Source of the DNA: Ephydatia muelleri
Taxonomy: Eukaryota > Porifera > Demospongiae > Spongillida > Spongillidae
Reading direction: 5' to 3'
DNA length: 64,000 nucleotides
Assembly: GCA_013339895.1 (NCBI GenBank)
Contig: JABACO010000007.1
Location: 519,738 to 583,737 of the forward strand
Under the pieces are notes generated by a model, which was not told where the DNA came from, did not search any database, and was given only the letters and a program-made list of their open reading frames with translations. Of this stretch, positions 24,300 through 35,674 are shown one piece after another. The position numbers and the translations under genes were made by a program. Positions within the stretch are counted from its first letter, which is position 1. Every line of letters starts with the position of its first letter.

Positions 24300-24926
24300 T
24301 TTCGTCTTAGACGTCGTGAATTATTAAAAAGGTATTTTATTATTATTCACAAAAATATTACACAACAATATTGACAAACAAAATACACAAGAACATGACC
24401 AAAGCTAAATAACACCTCAGAAAGAATTTAGAGGGCAATATCGGGACATTATAGCCCTCACATTAGCCCTTACTAGGTTCAGATTGAGCCGGCCATACAG
24501 CTCTGATAGAACAGCAGATTTAGGCCTTGATGATGTTATGGCTAGGCGAGAGGCTAGACTCGAAAATGACTCCATAGCCTCTTTCCCCCATGCACCATAT
24601 GACTCAACCACAAGAGGGATACATAACCAACCTAACTCGCTGCACTTCACATCGTTGGCCTCATGCTTTCTGAGCTCAGTGGCTTGCGCAGCTGCTCCAG
24701 CAGTTACTCCTGCTTCAGACATAATGTTTGAGTTCAGCGGAGAGGTAACTGATATGTCGCAGGCAGCCGTTTTCCCCAGAACCCAGTTGGAAATGAGGAC
24801 ATCTGCAGGACGAGAGTGGCTGTGATCTGGTGTAAGGTTGCAGCCAGCTTCTACTTGAACACTTAAGTGGGCTCGCCTACATGTTTCTGCCAATATGTCC
24901 CGCAACTTGTTGTGGCGGAAAACTAC
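24300..24926 (-). pseudogene. LINE C-terminal endonuclease-like domain, 5'-truncated copy
   Basis: A 162-residue frame on the minus strand reads LRDILAETCRRAHLSVQVEA, then LTPDHSHSRPADVLISNW, LGKTAACDISVTSPLNSNI, GAAAQATELRKHEANDVKCS, ELGWLCIPLVVESYGAWGKE and ends in LNLNLVRANVRAIMSRY. The RPADVL...A-CDISVTSP motif fits a PD-(D/E)xK nuclease core. The frame is uninterrupted and extends upstream only to VVFRHNKL near 24926, where recognisable sequence stops, as in 5'-truncated LINE insertions. It is the best preserved of three copies in the window. The family label is from memory. Confidence 0.65.
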
Positions 24927-25643
24927 ATAAGAATATACTATCTTGCGTCATCTTTTAAATACATTTATGAATAGTTTTTACTAATTATGCGTGGTTGAAA
25001 TTAATTTAAATGTCTAGATTTTAGTAAAAGGGTGCTTAATGATGAAAAATGCATATTATAATCAAATCGATTTTTAGAGTATATTAACGCTTTGAACGCC
25101 AAATGCGTACAGGCTGTCCCCGTTACGAGCGCCACGCTGCGCTCTTATTGGGCCCTAGATTGCGCTTCTGATGAGGGTGTTTAATTATCGGCGAATGACT
25201 TGTGGTATACAGTGAATAAAACACACAGATTTAGAATTTTAGCATCTCTGGTGTAAGAGTCTGGATTTGATCCACTATTTGCCCGCCACAAGTGTCTTTA
25301 CCGCATTGATATCATATCGTACCTGCGATAATTATGAATATGATTATGAATACGCCTACATGTAGAGCTGCGCTTCTAACGAGGGAATGCGCTTTGCAGA
25401 TGCAAAATTATCTATGCCACAGGTTTCGTTAGATGCAAGTCGCTGTTTTTAATGACATTCATAGTCGGGGTAGCGAACCTTCCGATGAGGGTGAGTTCAA
25501 GCGGTTTTAAAGTGGTAACGTCGGCGTGCGCCTGTGTATTTATGCCCATGCAATCTCCTTTTATATCAAAAGCCCACCGTCAATCTAGCTTAATACAATT
25601 AAGCGCGTGTAACTGAGACCGCTCAACCTCGTAGACGAAGACT

Positions 25644-26660
25644 ATGGGGCCTGATTTCATCATCGTTTCGGCGGAGCACAAACGAGTGCGGCAATTTTTT
25701 TTGGACCAAGTTATACTCTTCCTCTCGCTAGTCATTCTTGCCTTCATCGTAGTCGACTCCTTCATCAACCTGCTACCAAATGGGAAAGGTACCGTGCAGT
25801 GCTTCATCAAAAACAACAGCGTCACTTCGGGACAGCAATCCTACGTCAATGAATACTGCAGTAACCAGGTACCAGCCGCGAATTATCGTGTCCCCATTCT
25901 CATCTTCAGCCAAGGATTGTTCAGCGTGCTGTTGCACTACTCGTGGTACTCCATGGTGCTCTACAGGAAGAATGCATTAGGTAACGACTCCACTCAAAAG
26001 GGTTGTAAGTATCTAGTTGTTGGTTACGTTGCTAGAACGTTGATTCAAGCCCTCGTCTCCATGGTGGTTATGATTATTACAATGATCTATGAATATTCCG
26101 ACCTGTTATCGTTTGACTTTAACGACAGTTTCCCTTGTACCATTGACGTTGACTACTGGCATCCAGTGGGACGCATAAACCCAGTGCAGTGCATTTACAT
26201 CTCTGTCGCTGTCAACGACGTATTCCTTGTCTTTTACGGTGTAATGTCCGCAGTTATATCTATTGCAGCCGTCATTGGAACTTTCAGCATTTGCCTAAGG
26301 AGTGGACTGGATAAGAATACAAGATGCTGCCACTTCAAATGTCCTAGCGATTCAGAAATATGCAGCTACTGTATTGACGAGTCAGATCCGAAGAAGCAAA
26401 CACCGAATGATTCCACGCCGAAACCGAATAATTCCACTCCGACACCGAATAATTCCACGCCGACACCGAATAATTCCACGCCGACACCGAATAATTCCAC
26501 GCCGACAACGAATAATTCCACGTCGACACCGAATGATTCCACGTCGACACCTAATGATTCCACGCCGATACCGAATAATTCCACGCCGACACCGAATAAT
26601 TCCACGCCGACACCAAATAACTCCACACCGGCGCCGAAAACCAATAGTTCACAATGTTAG
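25644..26660 (+). CDS. LRRC8/pannexin-like four-pass membrane protein without leucine-rich repeats
   Basis: A single 338-residue frame. Four hydrophobic segments lie near residues 24-44 (ILFLSLVILAFIVVDSFI), 85-105, 128-150 and 190-220. Between segments 1 and 2 is an extracellular-type loop with paired cysteines (VQCFIKNN...YVNEYCSN); between 3 and 4 is PCTIDVDYWHPVGRINPVQC. This cysteine layout and the ISVAVNDVFLVFYGVM segment resemble the pore domain of LRRC8 volume-regulated anion channels (DCTVDI...YRCAHP...FYISLVIFYG). LRRC8 continues with about 15 leucine-rich repeats; here a short Cys-rich stretch (CCHFKCPSDSEICSYC) and eleven TPNNS-type repeats follow instead. Role as a large-pore channel is inference. 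Splicing inside the frame cannot be excluded but is not needed. Confidence 0.6.
   Translation: MGPDFIIVSAEHKRVRQFFLDQVILFLSLVILAFIVVDSFINLLPNGKGTVQCFIKNNSVTSGQQSYVNEYCSNQVPAANYRVPILIFSQGLFSVLLHYSWYSMVLYRKNALGNDSTQKGCKYLVVGYVARTLIQALVSMVVMIITMIYEYSDLLSFDFNDSFPCTIDVDYWHPVGRINPVQCIYISVAVNDVFLVFYGVMSAVISIAAVIGTFSICLRSGLDKNTRCCHFKCPSDSEICSYCIDESDPKKQTPNDSTPKPNNSTPTPNNSTPTPNNSTPTPNNSTPTTNNSTSTPNDSTSTPNDSTPIPNNSTPTPNNSTPTPNNSTPAPKTNSSQC
26398..26637 (+). repeat. 21-base coding minisatellite (STPTPNN), about eleven copies
   Basis: Units of CCGACACCGAATAATTCCAC plus G encode TPNNSTP, with variants TPND and TTNN. The array forms the C-terminal tail of the LRRC8-like protein and contains many NxS/T sequons. 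Confidence 0.9.
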
Positions 26661-27517
26661 AGACAGCGTTACTTTGGATGTGTATAGTTAGTTAGTGCTA
26701 TTCACTTGTTGCTGTTAGATAATCGAAATTCTCTTTGGAATTCGGAGTGATGTAATCATGAATATTATTATACGCTGCGAGTTGTAGTTCGTTACATTTC
26801 TGTCTATTTGCAGGAAGCATTAAAGGAATGTGTTTGTGGTTTCTGTTGAGGGAAATTAGGCTGCATGTAATCTAAGGTGTACAAGGGATTATATACATAG
26901 CGCTGGGGCTTTTATAAGCCCTATTGCAGTGCTGACACAGACATCAGGCACTGTGGACATATACATGTAGTCACGTGCATCCATGCGTGGAAACCATGCA
27001 TTTGGGAGAGAACTACTCAAGATGACTAATCTCTATTCATCACTTCTTGTGCAAGGAGCAACACACGGATGAAACCACATGTTGTTTACCAGTACCACTA
27101 TAATGTGTAATCTGCGGCAGATCTTTATCAACTACAGGTTGCATAACCCATGTACACTTGCGATTTTGATCTGCCCATGCACATACCCACATACCTTGTC
27201 AAATGGTTTCTCAGAGGTCAAAATAATATATCACTGAAGGATTGCAGGGGACAAGCTGGTCATCTACATGTAATGTCACAGTGACCATCAAGTTCCATTG
27301 AAGCGATCTCCATGCTAAGTCTGAACAAAAGAAGATTGCAGCCCATATATAGGACAGCAGTACTACAAAGGAATTTAGGGACCACCCTCTGGTCAGCCGT
27401 AGATATGAACAGAGACCTGAAGGAGATAGAAAAGGAACAGCTGTACCTTCTTTTCTAGCATATACAATGACACTTTCGTTCACAACCAGGCGGATCGAGG
27501 GCGCACTGCTAAATAGA
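26661..27517. other. No gene seen
   Basis: Likely 3' flank of the LRRC8-like gene followed by unremarkable sequence; no supported exon or RNA gene. Confidence 0.4.
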
Positions 27518-27521
27518 GCCC

Positions 27522-27607
27522 AGCAGGAAGTCAGAATGGATGATGCATGCCTACCCCATAAGACAGTGAGTGTGGAGAACTGGCCCAGCCCAAAAGGGAA
27601 GAAACGA
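27522..27607 (+). repeat. Direct duplication, left copy (partner at 40344-40429)
   Basis: AGCAGGAAGTCAGAATGGAT through GGGAAGAAACGA is about 97% identical to 40344-40429. Both copies follow a CAG or TAG that could be a 3' splice site and read VRMDDACLPHKTVSVENW. The two copies lie outside the two ends of the 10.8-kb inverted-repeat unit. This copy runs into a CTCCTC tract at 27607-27690. The encoded protein is not recognised. Confidence 0.75.
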
Positions 27608-27696
27608 AGAAACTCCTCCTCCTCTCTCTCCTCCTCCTACCCACTCCTTCTCCCCCTCCTCTTCCTCCTCCCCCTCCTCCTCCTTTCCCCCATCCA

Positions 27697-27735
27697 ACCT
27701 TAGGAATAAAGCAATATGAGAAGAAGAATATTTAA
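27697..27735 (+). repeat. Shared block CCTTAGGAATAAAGCAATAT...GAATATTTA
   Basis: The same block occurs at 45863-45911 (with a 16-base insertion), both times after a C/T-rich tract. The copy here contains AATAAA. It may be the 3' end of a retroposed family; that is inference. Confidence 0.5.
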
Positions 27736-27903
27736 CTCAGGGGGGCGGGGTGCACAGTACAACTCCAACAGTACACTTTTACAGCGATTAGTATATTTTG
27801 AGTCCCATAATTTGAAAACGTGGTAAGTGTTATGCATGCCTAAATCAACTGTCGGGAGAGAGCAGTATAAGCTTCATAAAATTGATTTTTAGCTATTTAT
27901 ATA

Positions 27904-29096
27904 ATATTACGTAACTTTTTCAGAGGTCACAGAGGTCTTCTTTTGAACACTTACATCATAGATATTAGGTGTATAAATTTGATTTGCAATGTACAGTCGC
28001 CGGAAGTGAATCGTGGGATTTTATGGCTATACGGTACTTGTTGTACCTCTTACTAATTTCTTTGAATTGAATGCACGAGTGACACATGAGCAGCGGTGAA
28101 TACTTCGAGTGGCATGGAAATGGGAAGGGTAAGAAGGGCACCGGTTTCTATTGCAGATTGTTGTTGTACGTCAGGTTCTTTGTAACTTGTGTATCTTTTC
28201 AGCTTCCTCTTAGCTAAGAGCAAACCAAAATTACGCTAATATGTCGAAAATTATATTCATAGCATTTCATTACCAAGTCGGGTCTGTACCCGTTAAAAAG
28301 TACTGTATATAAGACCTGCACATCACCGAATAACTCGATGTTTAATCTCTGCAATGCGATCCTCAAACAATATACACACTTACTAGAAGATGCGATACAG
28401 TCCCACAAGTTCCGCCATCGCATACACAGTAAAAGCCTGCGCCTCTCGAGTGCCATACTACTTACGTTTTTATGATACCCAACCTAACGTAGTGTCTTGC
28501 GGACTACCAGAAAACCGTATTCAGCGCACAGTCCCACAAAGCCTATTAAGCGGATTGCAGTCTAACGCAGGTTTTTTAAGTTACTATAGAGTAGGCCCAC
28601 TGTTAGACACTCCTCACCGGTTAAAGACGACCAAAATAAGTGCACGGATAAGGGTCAAACCAGAGATAATATATATTATCTCTGGTCAAACTCTCATAAA
28701 GTCTCTACGCCCACGCCACAAATTATTGAAACACGTAAACATTCAGAACGTGAATGGATCACGTGAGATGTTTCGACTAACATGTGCTTACTTGAATTTG
28801 CCACACTCGTGCACGTGCGCGCTTCCAATTATGCTTATACCTGGAATATTTGAATGTGTAATAGCGCGGTATAAAGACTCACCTGTTTTTTTTTTTCTGT
28901 ACACATATGTGTAGTAGTCTTCCCCCTCTGCTCGTGTGTATGTGTGTGTTTGCTTGTGGGCACGAGAGCAGCGTGTGCATTCGCGTTGTAAATTCAGAGG
29001 CATTATCCGTCAGACAACGTACAAGTCGGCGAAGGAAGACCGGAACGACCACAGCTAAGAGACGGGGTAGTGACCTCTGAAAAAGTTACGTAATAT
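27904..29096. mobile_element. Non-autonomous element with perfect 27-base terminal inverted repeats
   Basis: Bases 27904-27930 (ATATTACGTAACTTTTTCAG and seven more) are exactly complementary to 29070-29096. The 1.2 kb between has no transposase. It includes the palindrome ACCAGAGATAATATATATTA then TCTCTGGT at 28659-28688. Target duplication is unclear. Confidence 0.65.
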
Positions 29097-29383
29097 GGGA
29101 CATGTACAGTTTCCGCATCACGGATATATTATAAAACGTTATAAAGATGCACCACGTTTGAATCCCTATAACTTCCGAATGGTTAACGCTATCGGCTTCC
29201 TATTTTCAGCACGTCATAATACACCATTTCTCTATGTGCAAGTGTACTCTGGTGTCTTGCACAAGCACAGTGCCGGCGTTACGAGGTCCGATACCCCATG
29301 GGGTTCAAAACCACCATAACTTAAGGTAGGAACGTTCAAATCGCATCAAATTCGGTGTGTAGGTAGAGGGGTTCTGTCGCTAT
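29097..29383 (+). mobile_element. Single diverged arm of the 18.4-kb palindromic family
   Basis: ATAACTTCCGAATGGTTAAC, TATTTTCAGCACGTCATAAT and GATACCCCATGGGGTTC match the corresponding places at 18500-18710 in order, with roughly two-thirds identity by eye. It stops at the left end of the 10.8-kb unit. Confidence 0.65.
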
Positions 29384-29385
29384 TA

Positions 29386-30024
29386 CGGTGGCCCTGGAGG
29401 TCGCGAGCAAACACTGCACACTTGTGGGTTTTGCGCATTACACGTCGGCCGGTTTTGTGGTTATACACTGACCACTAACACGGGTTTCGGGTTTAAACGA
29501 ATAACAAAAGGCGATTTGCGTGTCCTGACATTAAACATACGTTGCAAAACAAAAGGCGGTTTGCGTGTCCGGACATAACATCGATATTAACATTAAACAA
29601 ATCACGTCATACGTTGCAAAACAAAACACGATTTTTACCTAAAACATTGCCCGTAAGTCGTTCTAAAACATTGCACGTAAGTCGTTCTAAAACATTGCAC
29701 TTCAGTCGTTTAATAATATTTTAAACACAAAACATTATAGGGCCTATAACTATTAAAACTATCGACCAGGCGAGTTCACGTGGCCGCTAAGGGAGAAACG
29801 TACAAACGTGTCTGGCTGGAGGAATGCACCGAGAAGACCGTGCAGTTGAAGGTACGGACCGACACTGCGTGTTCACTATGACGCCAAGTAACCAATCTCC
29901 ATGCAGGGCTTATCTTAAAATACTGGAGACAGCACAAGAATACAGGCGTGATTTTGACGTATCTGCGCACAGTCCATCACGTTGCAGTCGGGTATGACAT
30001 AGGCCTACATTGTGTGATTGTGCG
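29386..30024 (+). repeat. Left terminal inverted repeat of the 10.8-kb unit
   Basis: It matches 39510-40157 in reverse complement with a few substitutions and small indels. It contains a triplicated AAAACATTGC(C/A)CGTAAGTCG motif and ends inward in a TG tract (30017-30120) that is mirrored by a CA tract at the other arm. Confidence 0.95.
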
Positions 30025-30051
30025 TGTGTGTGTGTGTGTTTGCGCGCGCGC

Positions 30052-30119
<68 letters not shown>

Positions 30120-30843
30120 ATGTGCATGTGCATGTGCATGTGCATGTGAGTGTGTTGTGCATGTGGCGCACACACAGAGGGAGATTTGTGTGTCTGTATC
30201 AATGCATGTCTGTCTGCATTGTGAGTGGTGTGCAAATATGTATATCTGCATGGTGTACTTGTTACAGGCTGACATGGTTGAAACAGAAACTTGCAACAAT
30301 GGGTCTAAAACGGCGGAATGTGTGTGAAACACAGCTGTCGGTTGTGTACGACGCAATAAGGGTAGGTTGCCTGTTAGATACACCACACAGCCCTATGCGG
30401 CTGGACAAAAGGGTCCATAATTAGACCATACCGTAAACCAAAAAAATCCATTGCGGCTTGTTGCCATTAAAATAGCACTTACTTTGAGAGCTGTATCTTT
30501 GCTCATTTTACCATCACAAGCTTGTTTATCCCTTCCATTTAACTGGGGTACCATCGTAGTAGAGACGATACCATATGCGCATTCGTAGTTTCGCAATTCT
30601 GAATAGCGCGCAGCCAATTTTTATACGGATATCGTAAGGGAGAGGGGTAACTTTTGGTTGAAAACACCAAGCACAGACAAATTCTCAAGAAGGTCAGTAT
30701 GCCGCACCATGAACTACACACATTGAGTTATACAGAAGCACCATTCAGATGCAGCCATACTTTTTTTAAACACACAAATAAGCGGTTTTGCTTTGCTATG
30801 AATAATGCGGCTGTAGTTGCTTTGTTCGGTCACATAGCCCTAG

Positions 30844-33187
30844 ATGGAACTCCACAGAGACCAGCTCCAGAAACGTTGCAGAGTCTGTGGAAGCCTTTTG
30901 GTGGCTAAAGGGAAGAAAAGGAGGGCATTCTATCAATGTTCAGAGTTCAAAGAATGTCTCTTTAGAGCCTTTAGCATTGAATCAGATATTAACAATGACC
31001 TCCCTGATATCCACCCTGTGTCGTTATGCTACTCATGTAAGCAGATCATGGACAGACCAATGACTTGCTACAGCTCAACAGCAATCACTGAGTGGGAGGT
31101 TCATGCTGAAGACAGATGCATGGTATCAATATCAACATAATTGTGGGTCTGTACTACATGCATGTTTTCTTAATGCGGTATGTTATCCCAAAAGAGGTAC
31201 TAAGCCAACACCACCACATCGGATAGGTCGTCCAACAACAGCTGATATTATTATTGCAACTATCAAAGGAATTGCACCACCACACCACCCACCTGACATG
31301 CCACTTAGCACCTTGAACAATTCAGCTATACTGGATCAGCTGCAATGCCTGATCTGTCTGGAGCTCCTGTGCCAGCCATTGGAGCTACCATGTAGGCCGG
31401 TGTGCACCACATGTATGGTCAGGTGATTTGAAGTCTTCAGTTGTAGCAACGTGAAATGTCCTTGCTGCTTCGTGGATGCACCTTTATTGCCATCAGCACT
31501 GAAACCAGCACCGCCAATCATCATGGTACTCCTGCAGGACATACACGTTGAGTGTTCTTCCTGTAGAAGAACATACATATTGGTGATTACAACATCCATG
31601 ATTGTGATGTGAAACCTACCAAGGACGAAGTGAAGATGGCATCACAAGTGCTAAGCAAGCTTGCTGCCACAAGTCCTGACAAGACCATCTCCATCCCTAC
31701 AGATGGTTTGGTAAGCAAAACAGTACTGAGTTATGTATAATACACCAAAGAAATCAATTTGTTCCTTATTATTATCAGCATGCCACTTATTGGAAACATC
31801 CATGCCTGATTTGTGAGATTGATAGTGAGCACATGTAACAATCACTTGCCACAAGGGGGAGATTTCCAGACCGATCTTTGGAAACAATAACAGCAAACTA
31901 TCAGGCATTCATGGCTAATGGAGGGATACGGAAGGATGCAATGGAGTACCGCAACTGCATTTCAGAACCTCTATTTAATATTCCTATATCTCAAGTAAGT
32001 TCATACATATTTAGCACACCGAACATGTTTTAAATTTTACACCCATAAGCAGGTGTGCCCACCAGGACTGCACATGACTCAAGGCATATTTATGAAGGTT
32101 TTTCGTTTGCTTGAGGATGCCTGTCACAGCTATGACATGCAATTGGCCTTCATAAACCAGACAACCAATAGCACATCAAGCTTTTCGGCTTACTGTGTGG
32201 AGCTGCACAAGCTGCAGATGCTGAAGGCCAAGTATGCAGAATGCAAAGCTGAACTTGCAGATTTGGAGGAAGTAATGACCTCTGTTGCTGTTTGTTTGGG
32301 GAAGGATGACTCCATCACGAATAACTTCATCAAACAGGTGAACGAGAAGAAGCGATCTGTGCAACAAATGGTAAGACAGAAATCAATAAGATGAAAAATG
32401 ACTTTGCACACATTAATTTTAGGAGAAAGAGATAGCCCACCAAAGTAATGCAGTTGAGAAGGGTTTTAAAAAGCATGAAGGACCCTTTGTTCAAGGGCTA
32501 GATACAGCATTACAGTCTTTCAAAGTGAAACGACAGCAGTACTTCGGTGGAGTGTTTGTGGGGAATCACATACACAAGGCCCTTAAGGTACTCACAATAT
32601 TACATGAAATTCCCCATACAGTTTACCTTTCCCATCACCACTAGCCATCAAACATCTCCATCATGTGTTCTTCCATGATACAAGTGGCACATGAGAAGTG
32701 CCCAACTCTTGTTGAGACAGTATCGGCAACAGCTGAGAAGTTCACAACTGTATTCTCCCTCCTTGGGAGGTGCCACAGTATCTACGACCAGCTGTTCATT
32801 GATGAGTTAAAAGTCACAGAGTTAGGTAAAATGCACCTTCCAAGTACCAGAACAATAATTATCCCCATCTCACCCACAGAACATGCAATATCAGAATTCA
32901 TGGAGAGCTTCAGAGCATCATTCCCAAGTTCATCCATATCTTTAAAAATGCACCTATTAGAAGATCACACTGTCCCTTGGGCCAAACGGACGGGTACAGG
33001 CTTTGGTCTACTAGGCGAACAGGGGGCAGAGTCTATCCATGCCCGATTTAACACCCTTCAGAGAACTTATCAATGTATCCACAACAAGGTAGACAGGCTC
33101 CTCTCTTTTGTTAAAGAGCACAGCCTATCCATTTCACCCAGGATTGTGGAATCTATTCCACCGCCAAACAAACGAGCAAAATCGTAG
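30844..33187 (+). pseudogene. Zinc-finger/RING transposase-like gene with introns, apparently broken
   Basis: An N-terminal Cys-rich block reads RCRVCGSLLVAKGKKRR...YQC...HPVSLCYSCKQIMD. A RING-like motif follows at about 31340: LQCLICLELLCQPLELPCRP, VCTTCM, then CPCC. Later exons read CPPGLHMTQGIFMKVFRLLE (32053 onward), then QGLDTALQSFKVKRQQYFGG, VFVGNHIHKALK, and a final exon with LKMHLLEDHTVPW and GLLGEQGAESIHARFNTLQR ending PPPNKRAKS at 33187. The KxHxLxDH...GEQGxESxHxxFN signature recurs in several eukaryotic transposase families; which one is not certain. Some exons have good donors (GTAAGT), but an in-frame stop lies just after CMVR within the RING and a frame change follows, so at least two breaks are seen. 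It sits inside the 10.8-kb unit and could be its own or a relic. Confidence 0.55.
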
Positions 33188-33881
33188 GTAGTCAGCACAA
33201 GCATTTTACCCCTTTTCGTGCTATCATGATATCAGTAATAGGTATAGTACGAGCGAACACGGCGGCTCAAACCACACTATACTTCACACGCGTATACCAT
33301 CGCGAAGAAAAAGTATGGCTACAGTTCCATACTATACGTTGTAAGTACCTTCTGTCTCCTTTTGTTCTGTGCTTCCAACTGGGGAGCAGAATTTGTCTAC
33401 GGGGTCCAAAAAGTACGTTGAAGTCCATGCGTTCGTCCAAAAATGGCCGCTTGTAGGAAGTTGTGGAGAGAAAACTAGGCCATGTGACTTTGGCTACAAA
33501 TAGAACAAAGGTACTTCATTCATTGTATGGCTTTTAAATGGCGACAGGTGCAAACATGTAGTGCAAAGTTTGTAAGGTTGTCGGTTGTCAAGGGTGGTTG
33601 CTAAGGCATTACGCCACCTTTTCAATATTTCTATTGGTATGCCTTTTGTCCACAAAATGTATGGCCGCATAGGGCTGTGACCATTAGTTTATGACTATTT
33701 TTATATTTCAGCATGAGCTAAAGACATCTAACTGTTTGTTGGGTTATCGAGCCATGTGGAGACTACTGCAAACCAAATATGGTTATAAAACGAAACGGTT
33801 ATTGACTCTGGGGTGCATTGTTGCTGGTGTGCACATGTGACTATACTGATACCTTGTTATAGGGCTACAGTAATGATGCTC

Positions 33882-34634
33882 CTTGCCGTAATGGACCCTG
33901 CTGGTCACGTCAGCGTAGGATGCGAAGGCTCCAAAGAAGACGGTATTGGAACCAGGTTAGTGCTTAATGAATCTTAAGTGTAAAAGTCACCTTTGGAACA
34001 TTTTAGGGTCCAAATTGGTGCTGGCATATTGACGGCTATGATAAGCTCAAACCATATGGGTTTCCTATACATGCTTGCATTGATGGGTGCGTAAAGTTAT
34101 GTAGTATTTTGTTCATAGTTCATTGCAACTCGCTGTGTACAGATTTTCAAGAAAAATCATCTGGCTTGAGTTGACCAGCACAAATAATGATCCTCAAGTG
34201 GCTGCTTCATTTTACTTGGATGCACTGCTTAAGCTAAAAGGTTAGCACAAATTCTTTTCAGTACCTACCATTTTGCAAAATGGCCATCTTACCCCTTTCA
34301 CAATGGATTCTTCAGCACTATGACTCTTCTCACCATTTTCCACACTCTTTCCCACATGCCTTCCTATGAATCTATTTCTATCTCTTCCAGGTCTCTACAT
34401 CCTTCACATGTCTATACTGATTGCTCTCTTGCATCTCCCTTCCTCTGTCCAATTTCCATCCTCTTATATATCACAATCATCGATTCATATCACTATACCA
34501 TGTCCCATCACTCTACTCCCTCTTCCCTCATGACCATCTTGACTGCAGGTTGATGTAGTGTTAATCTGGCCTATGTGGTGTTAATCGTTAGGGAGGGTGA
34601 TGCATTGTATCACTACATACACATGCATACACAT

Positions 34635-34704
<70 letters not shown>

Positions 34705-35576
34705 ACACACTTGCAACCCAAATGCCATCATCATAAATCAGGGTGTCCCTCACGAATGCGAAGTGACCATGGAACAGAGAACACTATTATAGCCTTGTGT
34801 CAGATGGTACTACGACATAATCATACTGATCATCATGCTGGATGCAATAGTTTTGTGTTTGGGAGCTCTGTCAGAAATACGGTGGGCTATGTTTCCAAGT
34901 GAACAGTTTTTGCTAATAAACATTGACACCCCACAGCGTATTGAAAGCTGGTGGTCTAGACTCAGGGCTTTCAAAACCTCATGGTGGATTGATCTTTTCA
35001 AGGTACAATGCACCTATTTATTCAAATTATCTTGCCATTATGCATAGTGGTAATTGCCAGTCACTAGTTGAGGATGGTTTCTATGACCCTACCATCACAC
35101 TCCAAAGGTGAGTCTGAGTTTTAGTATGCATGTAGCATCCTATTAACTCTAAAATCATCACAGGCACATTGCAGCATATGTATTTGAACCTTTGCTGAGA
35201 AAGGAGTTGCATGAATTTAAGGAGAGGTGGAACCAACACAGGATTTGGTACAACAGACGTGCTGTATGCCCTGGAGGTGTTCCTGATGACCTTTACACAC
35301 TTTCAGGTCAGTTATGTTTATGTTTCATATAAGTATAATACTACCTTCCTTCACCTAAACGATTGCAAACAGGACATTGATCCTGATGTTCTGGCATTCT
35401 TGCTTGTGAAGTATGGATGTGATGCTCCTGGTTTTTATCCTGAAGAATTTGGTGCCTTGGCTAGTCACTTTCTTGCTATCGTACAACTTACACAGGATGA
35501 GATCACACCCACTAACTGTAGGGACATTTACTCGGCATGCTTTCTTCCATTCTACCTGCATAATTATAAGTATTGA
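33882..35576 (+). CDS. Integrase-core (DDE) recombinase gene, multi-exon
   Basis: Exons placed by GT/AG and homology: to 33955, 34017-34086, 34143-34240, 34742-34881, 34937-35002, 35061-35107, 35164-35306 and 35373-35576. The protein reads NGPCWSRQRRMRRLQRRRYW, GPNWCWHIDGYDKLKPYGF, IHACIDG-FSRKIIWLELTS, GCPSRMRSDHGTENTIIALC, RIESWWSRLRAFKTSWWIDL and ERWNQHRIWYNRRAVCPGG. The catalytic acids of the RNase H-like fold are visible: D in HIDGYDK, D in RSDHGTEN and E in RIESWW. This is the integrase-core family common in fish and marine invertebrates, presumed transposon-derived. Introns are mostly 40-60 bases except a 500-base one that holds a CA microsatellite. The last junction (35306/35373) does not agree in phase, so that exon boundary is unsure. 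The start codon is not fixed. Confidence 0.7.
34630..34703. repeat. CA microsatellite in integrase intron
   Basis: ACACAC run within the intron between 34240 and 34742; an inverted equivalent lies at 38199-38228. Confidence 0.9.
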
Positions 35577-35674
35577 CTCTTGATTATTGGATTGGGAGTG
35601 GGAGGGGAGTGTATAAATTGTTCATAATTAGATTACTGTATCATTCACCTTCATCGATCGTGTTCACATGAGAC

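Noticed and set aside
29948-30424. 158-residue frames over 30.0-30.4 kb
   Set aside because: They come from the TG tract inside the terminal inverted repeat.
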